Positions 31,086 through 44,039 of a DNA stretch of 64,000 nucleotides are shown here, one piece after another. The notes under the pieces are model-generated. The model saw nothing but the letters and a program-made list of their open reading frames with translations, did not search any database and was not told the origin of the DNA. Position numbers and translations under genes: made by a program. This stretch comes from Cycas panzhihuaensis (Eukaryota > Cycadophyta). Each line of letters starts with the position of its first letter. The first letter of the stretch is position 1. The DNA is taken from contig CM041465.1 in the NCBI GenBank assembly GCA_023213395.1, positions 115,079,741 to 115,143,740 of the forward strand, given 5' to 3'.

Positions 31086-34000
31086 TGGTGGTGTAAGGGA
31101 ATTCTATTAGAAAAAATAGAGGTGGTGGAGATATTTGAAACTTTAGTTGTAAGGTTCATGATCTTAGTGAAGAGCTTGGTGATACTATGCTTTATGGAGG
31201 CACATTGGGATTCTAAAGTAGAAATTTAGCCTAAGGTATTAAGAGGAGGCATGGTAAATTTATTTAGAAAATAAAGCACTAAAAAAGAAGAAAAGTAAGG
31301 GTGGGAGAATATCTAAAGAACTGGATTAGAAGAAGGGAGATTAGATATGAGGAGATGGTATTTAAGAGTTGGTATTGAATTAAAAGGATGGGAGGAGGGG
31401 GAGGCAAGATGCTCATAACCTTTTGACCCCTAACTACAAAAAATCCTAGGTGGGGATGTCTTTAGATCATTTTCTCCAAAAATCTATATAAGAAATTGAC
31501 CCAATGCATTATGACAAGTACAATATCTTTATCAAAGTGACATAGGTGAGAATATACACAAAAATTAGCCATGGGATGCCTATATGTTGTCATCCTTAAA
31601 AATAAGGGTTAAAAGTGTCATAGTAAAAAATATATGGCATGATGCCTATGTTACGATGAGACCATTAAAAAATAAAGGTATTTTTCTTTCAAATTTCCTT
31701 TTTAATATAAAATAGATTATAGATCACATATTATAAACTATAAATCATAGATAAAAGATTTATAGAATTTAGAAACATAATAGAAATTTCTCTCTCTCTT
31801 TTTTTTCAATGTAAAAAAAGTGACAAATCTTATACTACACTAGAAGCTTTTCTTTTTTTATTTCAATATTAAAAATGAGACATAATAATATGACATATAT
31901 CGAGAGATTTAGACTAAACTTCTGGTAGATGCTAGTTATGTATTGTATTTTCCACTAAATACATTTTCATAGATGGATATTTTCAACTGTGTGATGAAGT
32001 TCCCTGATTATGTATGAATTTTAATACCACTTGGGATAGAATTTTCTTAAATATCACCATAAATGATACCATAAATTGGGTTTTAAATAGACACAAATAG
32101 GATAAAAAATAGAGCATATCGATTATTATTCATTAAAAGAACTAAGTACTAATCATGACACTAAAGGACTACAACAATGTGCCCCTATATATAATAAGGT
32201 AAAGCAAAGAAAAAATTATTACTATCACTTTATAAGGCTTTATAGATACAAAAGAATCCCTATTTCATACATGCCACATAACAAGGGTAAGTGAGCCTTC
32301 ATACATGAATGTCAAATGGCAAGTAACCTATTAATAATAAGATAATATTAACAATTAGGTCCCATAATCACATGTCAAGGTGCTAGTGGTGAAGTCTCAT
32401 AGTCAAGGTGGTTATATATTATACTTGGGTTGGTAAAGTTTGAAAAATGTAAGTGTAACTAGTTTAATTAAAGAAAAGAATATGTATTCTTAGAAAATGT
32501 AAGAATTTAGATGCAAGTACATTATAACTTAAAGTATATATATTATTTTAGGTAGCAGATCAAAAGGTTGATATACATTGAGTAGAGGGTAAAAAATTAG
32601 ATAGAGTGATTATTGTGGGAGTTTATATATGATGGGTAGAAGGTGAAAGAAAGAGTCCTAATAAAGGGTGAATAGATTCTCCGATAAAAAGATGTAGAGA
32701 GTGAGGATACTTAGGAACGTCTTCTATAAAGACATTGTCTTCAAGAGGACTAAAAGGTGAGTGCTACCCTCCATTGTAATGGTAGGAAACTTAGGAGGAA
32801 GACCTTTAAGTCTATATGAGAAGCAATTTATAAGAGAGAAAACTCAATGATGAAACATATTGAGAACGTAAAAGAAAAAGAAATAATAAAAGAAAGAAGG
32901 GAAGGCTCCCTAGTATGGTCTCCAAAATATTTTCTTAGGAATGGGCCTTATTCTCTTAACTTAAAGAAATACCTAGAGCCAAAATAAATTCCAGAAGAAA
33001 GGAATAAAAATTCACTAAATCAAGAATACATTCCTCATAAGTAATGAAAGAATGACTTTGTGTATGTATGGTTGCTAGTTAAATAAAAAATATAACAATG
33101 TGATAGAGTATTTATAGAGAGCAATTAGAATATCTTTTGTGAGGGTTTTTGGATTTTCTTACGATATTAATTTATTTTATATATTCTCTCAAAATAAATA
33201 AATTATTTTTATTTTTTAATTTCTATTATAATAATCAATTAAATGAAAGACATGAAATAAATAAAATAAATCATAAAAGACTCTTATCTGATTTGTTACT
33301 TAAGAAATACTTTTATTTGATGATGAGTGAGTGCTTCTTTATCTAATCTTCTTCTTCCTATAAAATAAAATTAGAGAGAACTAAAAAGGCACCTATTATA
33401 TGTTAGAGAAAATTTCAATCTCAAATAGAATTTTATCTAAAATAAAATTAAAGATGGCCTCATTGAAGATAAGAAAATGTGTGAGTTGTATTAATAAGAC
33501 ACCATGAAAATTCTTTAAAAGTGATAATTAACAAGAGAATATAATTAAACAAGTGAGAGAAATAAATTAATTATGGGAGAAAAATAATATAATTAATAAT
33601 GAAAGAGTAACAAGAAAATAGAAATAAAAATATAGGTAAAATAAAATAAAAATATATAAAAAACACACATACTATTAAAAGATAATAATATTATAATATG
33701 TTAGATAAAGTGATGCCATGATACCATGTATGTTAAGTATAAATTATATGATGATATTACATAAACACCAAGAAGAGATGTGATTGAGTAGTATAATAAT
33801 ATAGATTTAATGAAGGTACATGCAATGATATTATGCAAACAATAAAATAACATGCAATATATGATGGATAATAGTGTAAAAACACCTATGACATAAGTAG
33901 AACATGTATTGAAACACCACAAACTGATGAAGTATAATAATAAAGATATGTAGTATGGCAGAAAAATCATAGAATCAATGAAACAAAAATCAAGGTTCCA

Positions 34001-34879
34001 AAATCATGGCCATAATAGATAGGGCATATGCTAATCCTTAGTCTAACAATAAAATTATACTAGAAACTAGATAAATAATGCCTTGCTTAAGTGATAGAAA
34101 ATAAGGAATAAGGGCAATCCTATAGTTTGGAATCTTATCCACACTTAAGACCAAAGGAACCTAAGGAAAAGATATTTATAGAGAGTCAATGTAGAGAATA
34201 GATCTTATAAATTGATATAAAAGTTAGTTTCCAAGATAAATATTTTATTTTTTAGGGGTTAGTTATGAAGCTAGCCTTAAGAAGTAGGAGATTAAACCAT
34301 GGGAGAATATATAATTATAAAAGGCCATAACTTCCTTATACAATATCTATTTTTGGACCATGAGTACTCAATTCACATATACTCAACGAGATCCACGTAA
34401 TGAGCTATGTGAGAAAAGTAATTATATTTAATATTAAGATAAAAATAAATATAAAAAATCAAAATATAAGTGAATAACAACAAAAGAGAGAGACATCACA
34501 ATAGAAGGAAAAAAAAAGCTTATATGTTGACTCAACTTTATTATAGCTCTATAACATATAGGGGATGTTGGTGGAAACATCATCATTATAAGAGATTAAA
34601 TATGCATAGGTAAACTAAACAAATACTTAATTAAATATATGATCATATAAACATTAAATAAATATATATAATTAAATGAAGTGTTAAGCAAATGACAAGT
34701 AACAAATATATATCTAATGAATGAGAAGATAAAGTCATATATAAGATTCCTATATTTTAGGAAGGAGCCCCAAAATTAAGGAAATAGATACCTTAAGTCA
34801 TATAATGGTGTTAAATCCCTAGTATTTAATATATTTTTCTTGATATAATGATCATGCCATTGCTTGTATTATTGTTGAA

Positions 34880-35500
34880 CTATTTATGTTCTTTGAATTG
34901 CCTCTTCTCTCATTTCATCTACTACATAAATATCTAATATATGTTGTAGTTAGGCCTTTTTCAATAATATGTATAGTCAAATTACTATGCATAGTATCTT
35001 GATTTTCAATACTGTTAACATAACTATGTGTTTTTCAAACAAAAGATCATATGGGATAAATCCTATAATTGTTTTCCAAGAAACTCTTTTTTCCTTAATA
35101 ACTTTAGCAAGCCATTCTTCCTAATCCTATTTATGTAATTGAATGGTCTTTGTAATGACATCCTCCAACTCCTTATTTGTAATTTCAACTTGACCATTAA
35201 CATGTGAGAAGTATGGAGTGGGTTCTCAGCCTCTTACCTAAAGTTCTTTTGTTAAGGCTGTAATGATTTAATTTAAAAATGATGTCTCTCTATCACTCAT
35301 AAGCATACAAGATGCTCTATATCTTTTAAAAATTTCTTTATATAAAAAGGTTATAACATTTTTAGAATTGGCCTCCTTAAAGGAATGCACTTTTAGTTAT
35401 TTAATAAAGTAATTACTACAATCCAAGATGTGTATATTGCATTTCCTTGACATTGACTATATAGGCCCTACAAAATAAATATCACATTTTCAAAAGGGTT
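34880..35500 (-). pseudogene. Element F integrase (gypsy), decayed
   Basis: Minus-strand translation gives, in pieces, YFVGPI, FKEANSKNVITFLYKEIFKR, MLMSDRETSFLN (the second catalytic Asp region), a segment PTPYFSHVNGQVEITNKELE with the Glu of the core, and NQIIGFIPYDLLF-like sequence. The C-terminal helix EMREEAIQRT and QWHDHYIKKNI follow. These match plant gypsy integrases, where TPYHPQTNGQVE and ARE/MREEA-type motifs are standard. Several stops and frame changes are present. Confidence 0.75.
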
Positions 35501-36335
35501 TAGTGATATAATTGGATGAAATAGCATTACTAACATTTAACAAACATCACAAGCAATGATATATCTCTTCACAACTTTATATAATAATAGTAAAAAATGC
35601 CCCATTAATAGGAGCTTTTGAGATATTCTCTTTCTTGCAAAATGTCTTTTCAATGGATTATCATGAGTAGTTTGCATCATGCTATGTATTTTATCTTCTC
35701 TTAAACATTTATGAAGAATGCTATTAAAACCAATTTTACATAAATTTTTTAAAAATCTATGTGAATGAGGAATTGATTCTCACCAGTCACATTCATTTTT
35801 TTCTTAGATAAATGTTTTGGAAAAATATCTATTGTAACATAGTTTGCAATGTCTATAAACTATGGATTTTTCATGATTATAGCAAATAAATGTTTATATG
35901 AAAAATAGGCCTCTATTAGACCTTGAATTAATGGTAATGTTGATAATCTAAGCAAGTGGTTACAAACAACATTGCATTTTCTGGGTTAATGGAGAATTTT
36001 AAGATCAAATTCCTATGATAATAGTAACAAATGGATGATTCAATAGTTGTTTATGAGCTTATTCATTAAATACTAAATGGTAGTTTGGTCAATATAAATT
36101 ACATACTAAAACCAATAAATGGAATGCTATAATTTATTAACTATAAATATAATTGCTAAAAAATTATTTGTAGTTATAGTATGGTTCTTTTTGAATCAGT
36201 ACAAGCATTTTACTAGCATAATAGATTGCATGTTGCTTTGAAGTTTGCTATTAAGATAACACTACTCTTATAGTTATATTAGACATATAAGAAGCAATTG
36301 ATTCAAGGTCATCTTCTATATCAACTCGATGGGAG

Positions 36336-36336
<1 letters not shown>

Positions 36337-36385
<49 letters not shown>

Positions 36386-36438
36386 ACACACACACGCACA
36401 CACACACACACACACACACATACACACACACACACACA
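36337..36438 (+). repeat. (CA)n microsatellite, slightly interrupted
   Basis: About 50 CA units with two TA and one CG interruption. It lies inside the RT to RNase H part of element F. Long cysteine-valine open frames on the minus strand here are artefacts of the repeat. Confidence 0.95.
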
Positions 36439-36839
36439 TAAAATGGTTGACTCCAATTGAGTTGACATAGTAGATGAGCTTGGATTAATTACTTCTTTAA
36501 ATACTAGAATGCATGGGATAATTATTTGCCTACTCAAATGCTCTCTATTTGTAAGAAGTAATGCCGTGGTGCTTTAATCATCATAAAGTTCTTTTATGAA
36601 TCTTTGATATTATCTTACATGCTGGAGAAAACTACAAATATTTTTTTAACTTTTAAGAGGTTACTAGTTTCTCAATTATTTCAATGTTTTGTGGCATATT
36701 GCAATATCTTGTTTGAATACCATGTGACCAAGGGCCACATCCTTATGCATCAACAACTTATTTTTCTTGTTACTTAGGCATATATCTTCTAATTTATCAC
36801 AGTGTACTAAAACATTGGTGCATACATACTTCTATAAAA

Positions 36840-37028
36840 TCATTCATAAATTATCAAAAGTATACTAATAACAACATGTTGGAATGTAGTTGATGCATTG
36901 TAGAGTCCAAAAGTCATACTATGTATGCATATTCCCTCTAGGGATGAGTAAATATTATCTTGTCTTGATGTTCTTTTACACTTAGAATTTGGTTGTAGAA
37001 AAAAAAAATTTAAGAAGGAAAAGTACAT
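36840..37028 (-). pseudogene. Element F reverse transcriptase fragment (gypsy)
   Basis: A 62-codon open stretch contains HSMTFGLYNASTTFQHVVIS, the equivalent of the gypsy RT motif RMPFGLCNAPATFQRCM, preceded by the SLEGICIH strand (usually PYGTFAYR). Only this part of the palm region is recognisable. The catalytic YxDD region would follow to the left but could not be read. Confidence 0.8.
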
Positions 37029-37030
37029 TT

Positions 37031-38759
37031 TTAAGCTAAATTTTCTAAAACTTAATTAATAAAAAGGTATTGGGAATGAGCATTCTTAGTGGTATTATTT
37101 GACAATCTATAATATACATACACTGTAGAAAATCAAGAAGCTTATATATTGTTATTATAATCCTAAGTAGGACCATGTATTATTATTATAACATTAAACT
37201 TATATATGTAAAAGAGACTATATCTTGTGGAAGAAGTCATGACGAATGAAATGGGTGTTTATAAGAACCTCAAGTGGTGGATCTTGACTCTTTAACTTAG
37301 TAGTGACTATTTATTTTATATGGTCAAGGTGACTCTTGACTCTTTCCCTCACTAATAGCTTTTCACTTTGTTTTCAATAACCTTTTGTATGGTCATTTTA
37401 TATAATATTTAAGGAAAAATGAATTGGTATAAAGGGCAATTGTTAAGCATAATTTTTTTTGATGTTTGCTTTTATGGATGATTTTGTAAGAAAAGCTACA
37501 CCAAAGTAAGCCAAAGGATACCACCTAGAGGAGGCTGCTATATGTAGCCCATTAGTGCAAGCTATTACATGTAAGAAGACTACCATAAGTGGATCATTTA
37601 TAAAAGTTGTTATATGTAACATTATTATTTCATAATGGCGAGGCCAAAAAAGCCTAATAGAGAAATTGGTGTGTCTAGTGGGTCTACTTATAAAATTAGA
37701 TTTTAGTAGGATGAGATGATTAGTAAGATATGTTAACCTTGGTTGTGATTTAGATATAGGGTGTTATAGAGGAAGTGATCTCATTTCTAACATTAATGGT
37801 GGTGTTATTTGGCTCTTGTTAGTGTTTTATTTCTTGAATTTTCACTATTGGATATAGTTGGTCTATTCTCCTTATGTCATTTAAAAGTGTTTAAAATCTG
37901 ATACTATTAGTCTATAATTATTCAAGGTAGACTTAACAATAAAGGGCAAAATAAGGAGATTATGGCACCTTTTACTTCAATAGGGGTAATAAACCATTGG
38001 AAAAATTTACCACTAGCTAATAAGAGGCATATGCAACATAACCACTACCCAATTAACAACCCTTATTAACATTGTTAGTTATTGTTGAGTTCTTACCCAC
38101 ATCCTAATATTTTGATGCAGATCTGTCTAGTGATTTACATAGATTTAAGAAATTACTAATGTATCTAAATTAAGTGGTTCAGAAGATGAAGATTATATTC
38201 AACCTTATGAGTACAAGAAATAAAGGGAAATTAATAAGGAGAGGTCTAAGAAAGACTCGTAGGAGTTTGGGGAAAGCAAAGAACCCCCCAAAAAGGAAGA
38301 AGGTATACTAAGCTAATTTGAATCACTTACTCTTCTTGCCTTTGTAATTTTATATCTCCCTTAATCACATCCCCTAGAGTGTGGGGTGCAATCATGATTA
38401 ATTTAGTTATTAGAGAGTGATAAGAGTTATGGTATATATACATGCCACTAAGATAGTTATAATAACATGAAATTTTCTTGCATATTAAGTCTGCATACTC
38501 ACTACCTATTCCTACTCTTTCTTTACTGTTTCATGTTTGAATTGTTGAATTAGTAGTGAGTTTAGTAACTTTGGGTTAGTGGGCAACTTGATTGATTCAT
38601 ATCTAGCTTTATTTAGTTGGTCCACCTCCTTGGTTATCAGTCCTTTAAGATCTAATTGGGTAGTTAGTCATGCATATGTTTGTTGGATCCATTAGTAGGG
38701 CTTGGTCCCATCGCCTAAAGTATAATTGACTAATATTTCATATTTTTTAATTCTATTAT
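37031..38759. other. AT-rich stretch, no gene called
   Basis: Possibly the upstream part of element F (protease region), but nothing diagnostic is readable. An acidic lysine/glutamate-rich run near 38150-38310 on the + strand reads coding-like, with several stops. Confidence 0.4.
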
Positions 38760-40512
38760 ATGTCCTTTAAGAAATCCTCTCTATCGACTAACTCTTGCCC
38801 TTCTTTGAGAGGAGGGAAGCCTCTTTCTTGCATAAGTACTAATACATCAATATACACACACTCTAGTAAGTTGGTCTCCAACTACCTTGCTTCTTTCCTC
38901 ATTCTTTTATCATTGGTATTAAGCATATGCAAAATCTACTACCACCTTAAGAAGAAAGTATACATGGGGGCACCTACTTTAGAAGATGACACTACTACTT
39001 CTTGTTTTAAGTACTCTAATAGATCTTGGGTCTCTTCTTCAAACCTAAAATAAAAATACTGAGATCCTTATTTGATGGCAACCACTTGCTGCTAGAATAA
39101 AATGATCTCATGGAGAAATTCCCATTATTGAGGAGCTAGGTTGTCCTAATTTCCTCCATATTATTTCATTATCTCATTAATGGCCTCTATGGCCTTTTCT
39201 CTTTAGCTTCCTTCTTAGTTAATAAATCAACATCTTATTCTACACTTAGTTATAAAGGTTATATTGATAGACTTCCCCACAACTAGCTTAGGTTATTTAA
39301 CGTTTTATTGAAGTTTATATTTCCATTTCCTAGGTCATGGTTCTCTTATATGACATTGGGCAAATGTAAATTGAGATACTTATCTTTATCTTTAACTATT
39401 TCTTTGGTGGTTAAGTGCAACTTTATACACTTTATTATAGAGTCATCTCATATGGACAAGTAATTGTTTTAAGTTATTTCTTACCCCTAACCACAACTTT
39501 CTAAATCACTTTATCCTCCATTTTCTGTTGATAAAATCTTTTCTCTTTCATCAATCACTCTTACATAGGCTTCAACTGAGGCAAACCTTCTAGTTTTTAT
39601 TTGTTCCTCTACTTATTGATCTAGTGAGATCAAAGGTTACTCAATTTTTACTTAGGGGTTTCTCTTTTAAATTATTTGTAATGTGAAGGGTTGGTTACCT
39701 ATATGGTCAATTTAGTCACCGGTTATTCAACTCTTGTCTACTTTGTAACTTAATCAGATATGCCTAGGTATGAGAGGTTAGGTTAGTGTATCTATAACAT
39801 CTCCTTGTTATATGCCTTATTATTGTTAGGAGTTATCCTCTTGAGTAAGTAGGGTTTGTTGGCTAGAAGAAATTTGGCTAGCTATAGTACTTTCCAAATG
39901 ATCCTAGTTTAAGTTCAATTGTACTATCCTAAGAGCATGCTCTAGTGTACCTGCTAGGTCTTCTCTTACTTGAGAACTTAGAATTTATACTATTACACTT
40001 ATCTTAAGGTTTCCAAGTCACATTTCATATTATTCCTATCCTTTTTTTCCCTAATTCAGGTCTTATTTTTATGATTGGTAGGGTCATACCCAATCCTAAC
40101 CCTATATTAGAGTTTCTATCTTTGTTATTATGGTGAAATATTGAGCTATGTTTCATTCCACTATATCATCAAATCTATTGGATAGGAAGGAAGCAACACT
40201 TATATCACCTATAAGGTCTCCCTTTTTTATGCCTTGAGAGGCTTCTACTACTTTAGGATTACTATCATTTAATGTGTATATTTTAGTTATTTTAATTTAT
40301 GCTTATTTTTAAGGGTGATATATCTGTAGGTCTTAACTATTAACAACTGATAATTTTTACTTCTAAAGTGGTTATTGAGGGGTTAAAGGAGGTTTGGTTC
40401 TTGTTTCTTTAACTACCTACACTTCCTCATTATCACTAGAGGTTTTGGGTAGTGTGGTTTTAAATAAGACCTACTCTCCTCAAGTAACTTTAATCTTCTT
40501 TACTTTTGCCAT
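38760..40512 (-). pseudogene. Decayed long ORF of unknown family, charged
   Basis: On the minus strand a protein-like frame can be followed, with about 25 stops, from an ATG at 40512 (MAKVKKIKV) down to about 38,770. Segments include SQGIKKGDLIGDISVASFL, REDLAGTLEHALRIVQLN, TRRFASVEAYVRVIDERKDF, RFEEETQDLLEYLKQEVVV and MQERGFPPLKEGQELVDRED. It is rich in Glu, Lys, Leu and Asp, probably helical, possibly coiled coil. I do not recognise the family. It could be the accessory or gag-like ORF of a gypsy element, perhaps of element F whose pol lies just to the left on the same strand. Confidence 0.4.
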
Positions 40513-42470
40513 GATCCTTTTTTAGGGGGGTGCCTTTGGCTCTTAAGAGGTTGTTACTTAAGGTTTAGTAGGCGGGGGAATTAGGAATGGTACTCTTATT
40601 CTTCCTTATAAATTTCTTCTAACATAATATACTTCTTCCTTTTAGCTTTAGTGCATCTCTTAATAAGTTAGTATTTGCTTTGGATTGAGGAGTGAGTAGT
40701 TGTTCATTACTTTCTAGATTAGGAGTGCTAGAACCTAAGGAATCATAGGATCTCTTAGAGAACTTAACTCCCACAATAGAAAGTTAGGCTCCAATTTTAG
40801 AAGTCTTAAAACTTTCTAGGCCATTTTATATGTGATTTTAATGGGATATATGTATAGACTTTAGGTAGTTTCCTATTATCTTATTTGGGGCATGGTACCT
40901 CTCTAGAGTTTTCTTTAATTTGCACACTTTAAGTGGTTGGATACAACATTAATTTTTGCTTAGCCCTTAAGCTTTTAATACCCCATTTGTACTATCTTAA
41001 ACTATAAGGATTTCTTCTTTAATTTTGAATATAGCCTACCTTGAATTAGTGATAGTTGTTTATAAATCTCCATAAAACATAACTAGTTTAGAGTATCAAA
41101 AAATGCACCAAGATCATTATAAGATTATGTAATAAATTATGATTAAACTTAGTATTATAATCACAAATATAACATGTAAAATATTAATTAAACATAGAAT
41201 ATGAAATATACATCATAACACAACATAATAAGTTTTAGGAAAATGATGATCTCCATTATTATATTTTAAAAGGATACATATTTAGATATATTTCGCCTCA
41301 TAGGTGTCTAATGATATTGGAGAACCTTTAAGATAATCTATGATAAATTCATTAATTTGGCTCTAAAAATACATTTTAATAATGCTCATAAATTAATATC
41401 TACACAAGTATGTATCTCTTTATGATGAAAATATATAATATTTTAGGGATGACTATTACAATAATAATAAGATTATCATCAATTAAACATTATTTTGTAA
41501 TACTCACCTATAATGTTTAATCCTATTTTTCTTGTCTTATCATATAATATCACCATATAGTTGCCTTCCTTGCTAAATAAATTGACATGTGCTTCCTTTT
41601 ATCCCTGTTTATCTTCTCTAATTCTTGAGAAGAAACCTATCTTCATCTTGCTTGGACTCATAACTTTAGGTTTATGACCTTACAAAGTGATAAACATCTT
41701 AGGTATCCACTTGAAATTATATATAATCCAATTAAATAACAAAGCACAAATATCCAAAAATGAAATATTACTAGCCTTGGTAACCTATTATAATTCTTAT
41801 TGCTATCTATAAATGATATCTCAACCATCGATTTACTACATAACTTCAATTAATGAAATTTCAAATATAAGGTCCAAATGAAGCACTTAACCAATTATGA
41901 AAAATGTATTAATCCATCTAATGTGATATTAACACATGTGTTTCACATAAATGGATTGTCACAAATGTATCTCAAAGCTAAAAAAATCATTATTTATAAA
42001 AGGAAAACTTGCTAAATGATAAAATGTGCTTTAAAAAATTAGAAAAATAAACAAGTCAAAGGTCTCTTTAACGTATGTATCAAGTTCAACTTTAAAAAAA
42101 TATTAGAAATAAAAAACTAATATACCCTTCTAGCCACTTGTTTTTAATGTATTAGAATAAGCTTTTCATTGAATTTAATTAAATTAAAATATTAGTTCAT
42201 ATGTAAAAGTTATAATGAAAAATATTAAGTGGAGGTATTAAAATTTTTACTTAAAGCTAATAATAAGGCATTTAACCCTTTCATTTCAGCTCTGAGTCGT
42301 ATATTTTTCATTATATGGCCACTTATTTTAATCAAGAGCACATCACTAGATTTGAAATTAAATATGACTCAATGGGAGGAGAGGACCTATAGACACAAAT
42401 TAACAACAAACCCAAAAGGTTGTAGATTATAAGACCAAAATTGGAAATATATGGCTGTGAAATTTATCAA
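40513..42470. other. AT-rich stretch, no gene seen
   Basis: No recognisable protein, LTR pair or RNA gene. Short open frames around 41,650 and 42,230 lack domain features. Confidence 0.5.
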
Positions 42471-42869
42471 AGTAACATTTAATAAAGGAACACGAATTTA
42501 TCAAAACAATAAGAGAGAATTAATATATAAAATAGGTCTACCTATGACCTAAATCTTATTCAATTAGGATGGCCTCTCCAAATCATACAAAATACAATAC
42601 AGTACCCCTTTAAATACATATTTGATTTAGTAATAGTCCACACAAGAATCAATGATTGAATGACACTTGCCACATCCCTATTAAAGACCTTTATAACTCT
42701 CATGACACATGTTACAATTCTATTTAAGACTTAGTAACTCTTGTGACTCATCCCATCACCTAGATGATTCACACATGGGTTTGTCCTCACATGAATTCAT
42801 CTATATATAAATTCGTCCATATATGATTTTTTCTGCATATGAACATTAATATACCAATCCCTCTTAATG

Positions 42870-43360
42870 TTTATATCATCAATTTTAAAACTAATATATA
42901 ATCTAAATTTATCAAACTTATCTCTAGATATAGATTTGGTGAAAATATTAGCAACTTGCTCTTCTGTTGGTCAGTATAAAAGTTTGACCTCTTCATTCTA
43001 GATCTATTCCCTAATAAAATAATGATGTATTTCAATGTGTTTAGTGCATTCATGGAATATCAAATTCTTAGAAATCTTTAAAGTACTTTAATTATCACAG
43101 TACAAAGTAATTACCTCTTCTTAACGTAGTCCCAAATTACCAAGCACCTACCTTAACTAAATGGCCTCACAAGTAGCTATAACAATAGCTTTATACTCTA
43201 CCTTAGTAGATGATAAAATGACATTAGGCTATTTTTTACTACTCTAAGTGATAACAATAGAACCCATACTAAAGCAGTAACCTGAAGTAGATCATCTACT
43301 ATCTTCAGAACTAGCCCAATTAGAATCTAAATATCTTGTTAGTCTAAAAATATCATTTTG
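42870..43360 (-). pseudogene. Element G RNase H, decayed
   Basis: The minus strand reads SSTKVEYKAIVIATCEAI, then CDN and a stop in place of Gln, STLKISKNLIFHECTKHIEI, HHYFIRE, EQVANIFTKSISRDKFDKFR and the polyprotein end. These are the standard copia motifs around the RNase H active site. The Glu of EYKA and the Asp of CDN are kept. Confidence 0.85.
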
Positions 43361-44034
43361 GCTAAACTTCAATCCAAATTATAGTGTTCCCTGCAAATAT
43401 CTTAAGATCCTCTCTATAGATTTCTAATGGCTCTACTTTAACTCAATCATAAACCTTAATACTAATATGACGGTAAAAGAGATCTTTGGCCTTGTAGTAG
43501 TTAAGTAAACTAAGCTCCTAAATAACTATTTGAATAATAAGCTATTAACTCATTCATCATCATCATCTATAGCTATTAACTTTTAAACATTTTTCTATGA
43601 GAGTATGAGCAAGTTTATAATCTTTTATTTTAAATTTCTTTGGAATTTCCCATGCATACATAGACTATGAAATAAATATTTTTCTAGGATTTTGCCATAC
43701 TTTCACTCCTAAAAAGTAGTAGAGCAATCTGGAATCTATCATTTTAAATGTCTCTTTAAGATTAATTTTTAGTCTTTCAATCTTTGAGGTGTTGTTCCAT
43801 ATGATCACTAAATCATCTATACACATTACCATAAATATGACTAAATTTTCTTGGAGTTTAATACATAGGTTTAGATATATAAGAGATCTCTCAAACCATT
43901 GTCCAATAAATATTAATTAATCTTGGAATATCAGGCTCTTAGAGCCTATTTAAGACTATACAATGCATTCTTTAAGTGACATACTGAATGCTATTTACCT
44001 TTATTAATATATCTAGGTGGTTGCCCCATATAAA
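43361..44034 (-). pseudogene. Element G reverse transcriptase C-terminal part, decayed
   Basis: The minus strand reads KEVYMGQPPRYINKGK, HLKNALYSLK, a stop, ALRA, and the catalytic MCIDDLVII (YVDDLL equivalent with Cys-Ile) near 43815, then KIERLKINLKETFKMIDSRL and YYFLGVKVWQNPRKIFIS. The upstream half of RT is missing at 44034. Confidence 0.85.
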
Positions 44035-44039
44035 CCTCT

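Larger units (their letters stand above)
34850..37030 (-). mobile_element. Element F: decayed Ty3/gypsy pol fragment
   Basis: Minus-strand pieces lie in pol order when read leftwards: RT (36840-37028), a poorly readable RNase H region with a CA microsatellite, and integrase (about 34880-35500). No LTRs, primer site or target duplication were found, so borders are given by the recognisable protein only. Confidence 0.7.
42471..44034 (-). mobile_element. Element G: 3' end of a Ty1/copia element
   Basis: Minus-strand copia RT and RNase H (42870-44034) are followed by a purine tract AAGAGGGAT (complement of 42858-42866) and a probable LTR running left from 42857 (minus strand TTGGTATATTAATG). The left LTR end is not defined; 42471 is a guess. 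The element stops abruptly at about 44034 within RT, where gypsy element H begins, so H probably inserted into it or a rearrangement cut it. Confidence 0.72.

Noticed and set aside
36251-36537. Two minus-strand open frames rich in Cys and Val
   Set aside because: They arise from the CA microsatellite, which has no stops on that strand.
42229-42432. Open frame of 67 codons on the + strand
   Set aside because: Short, AT-rich, without domain features; lies in or near the presumed LTR of element G.
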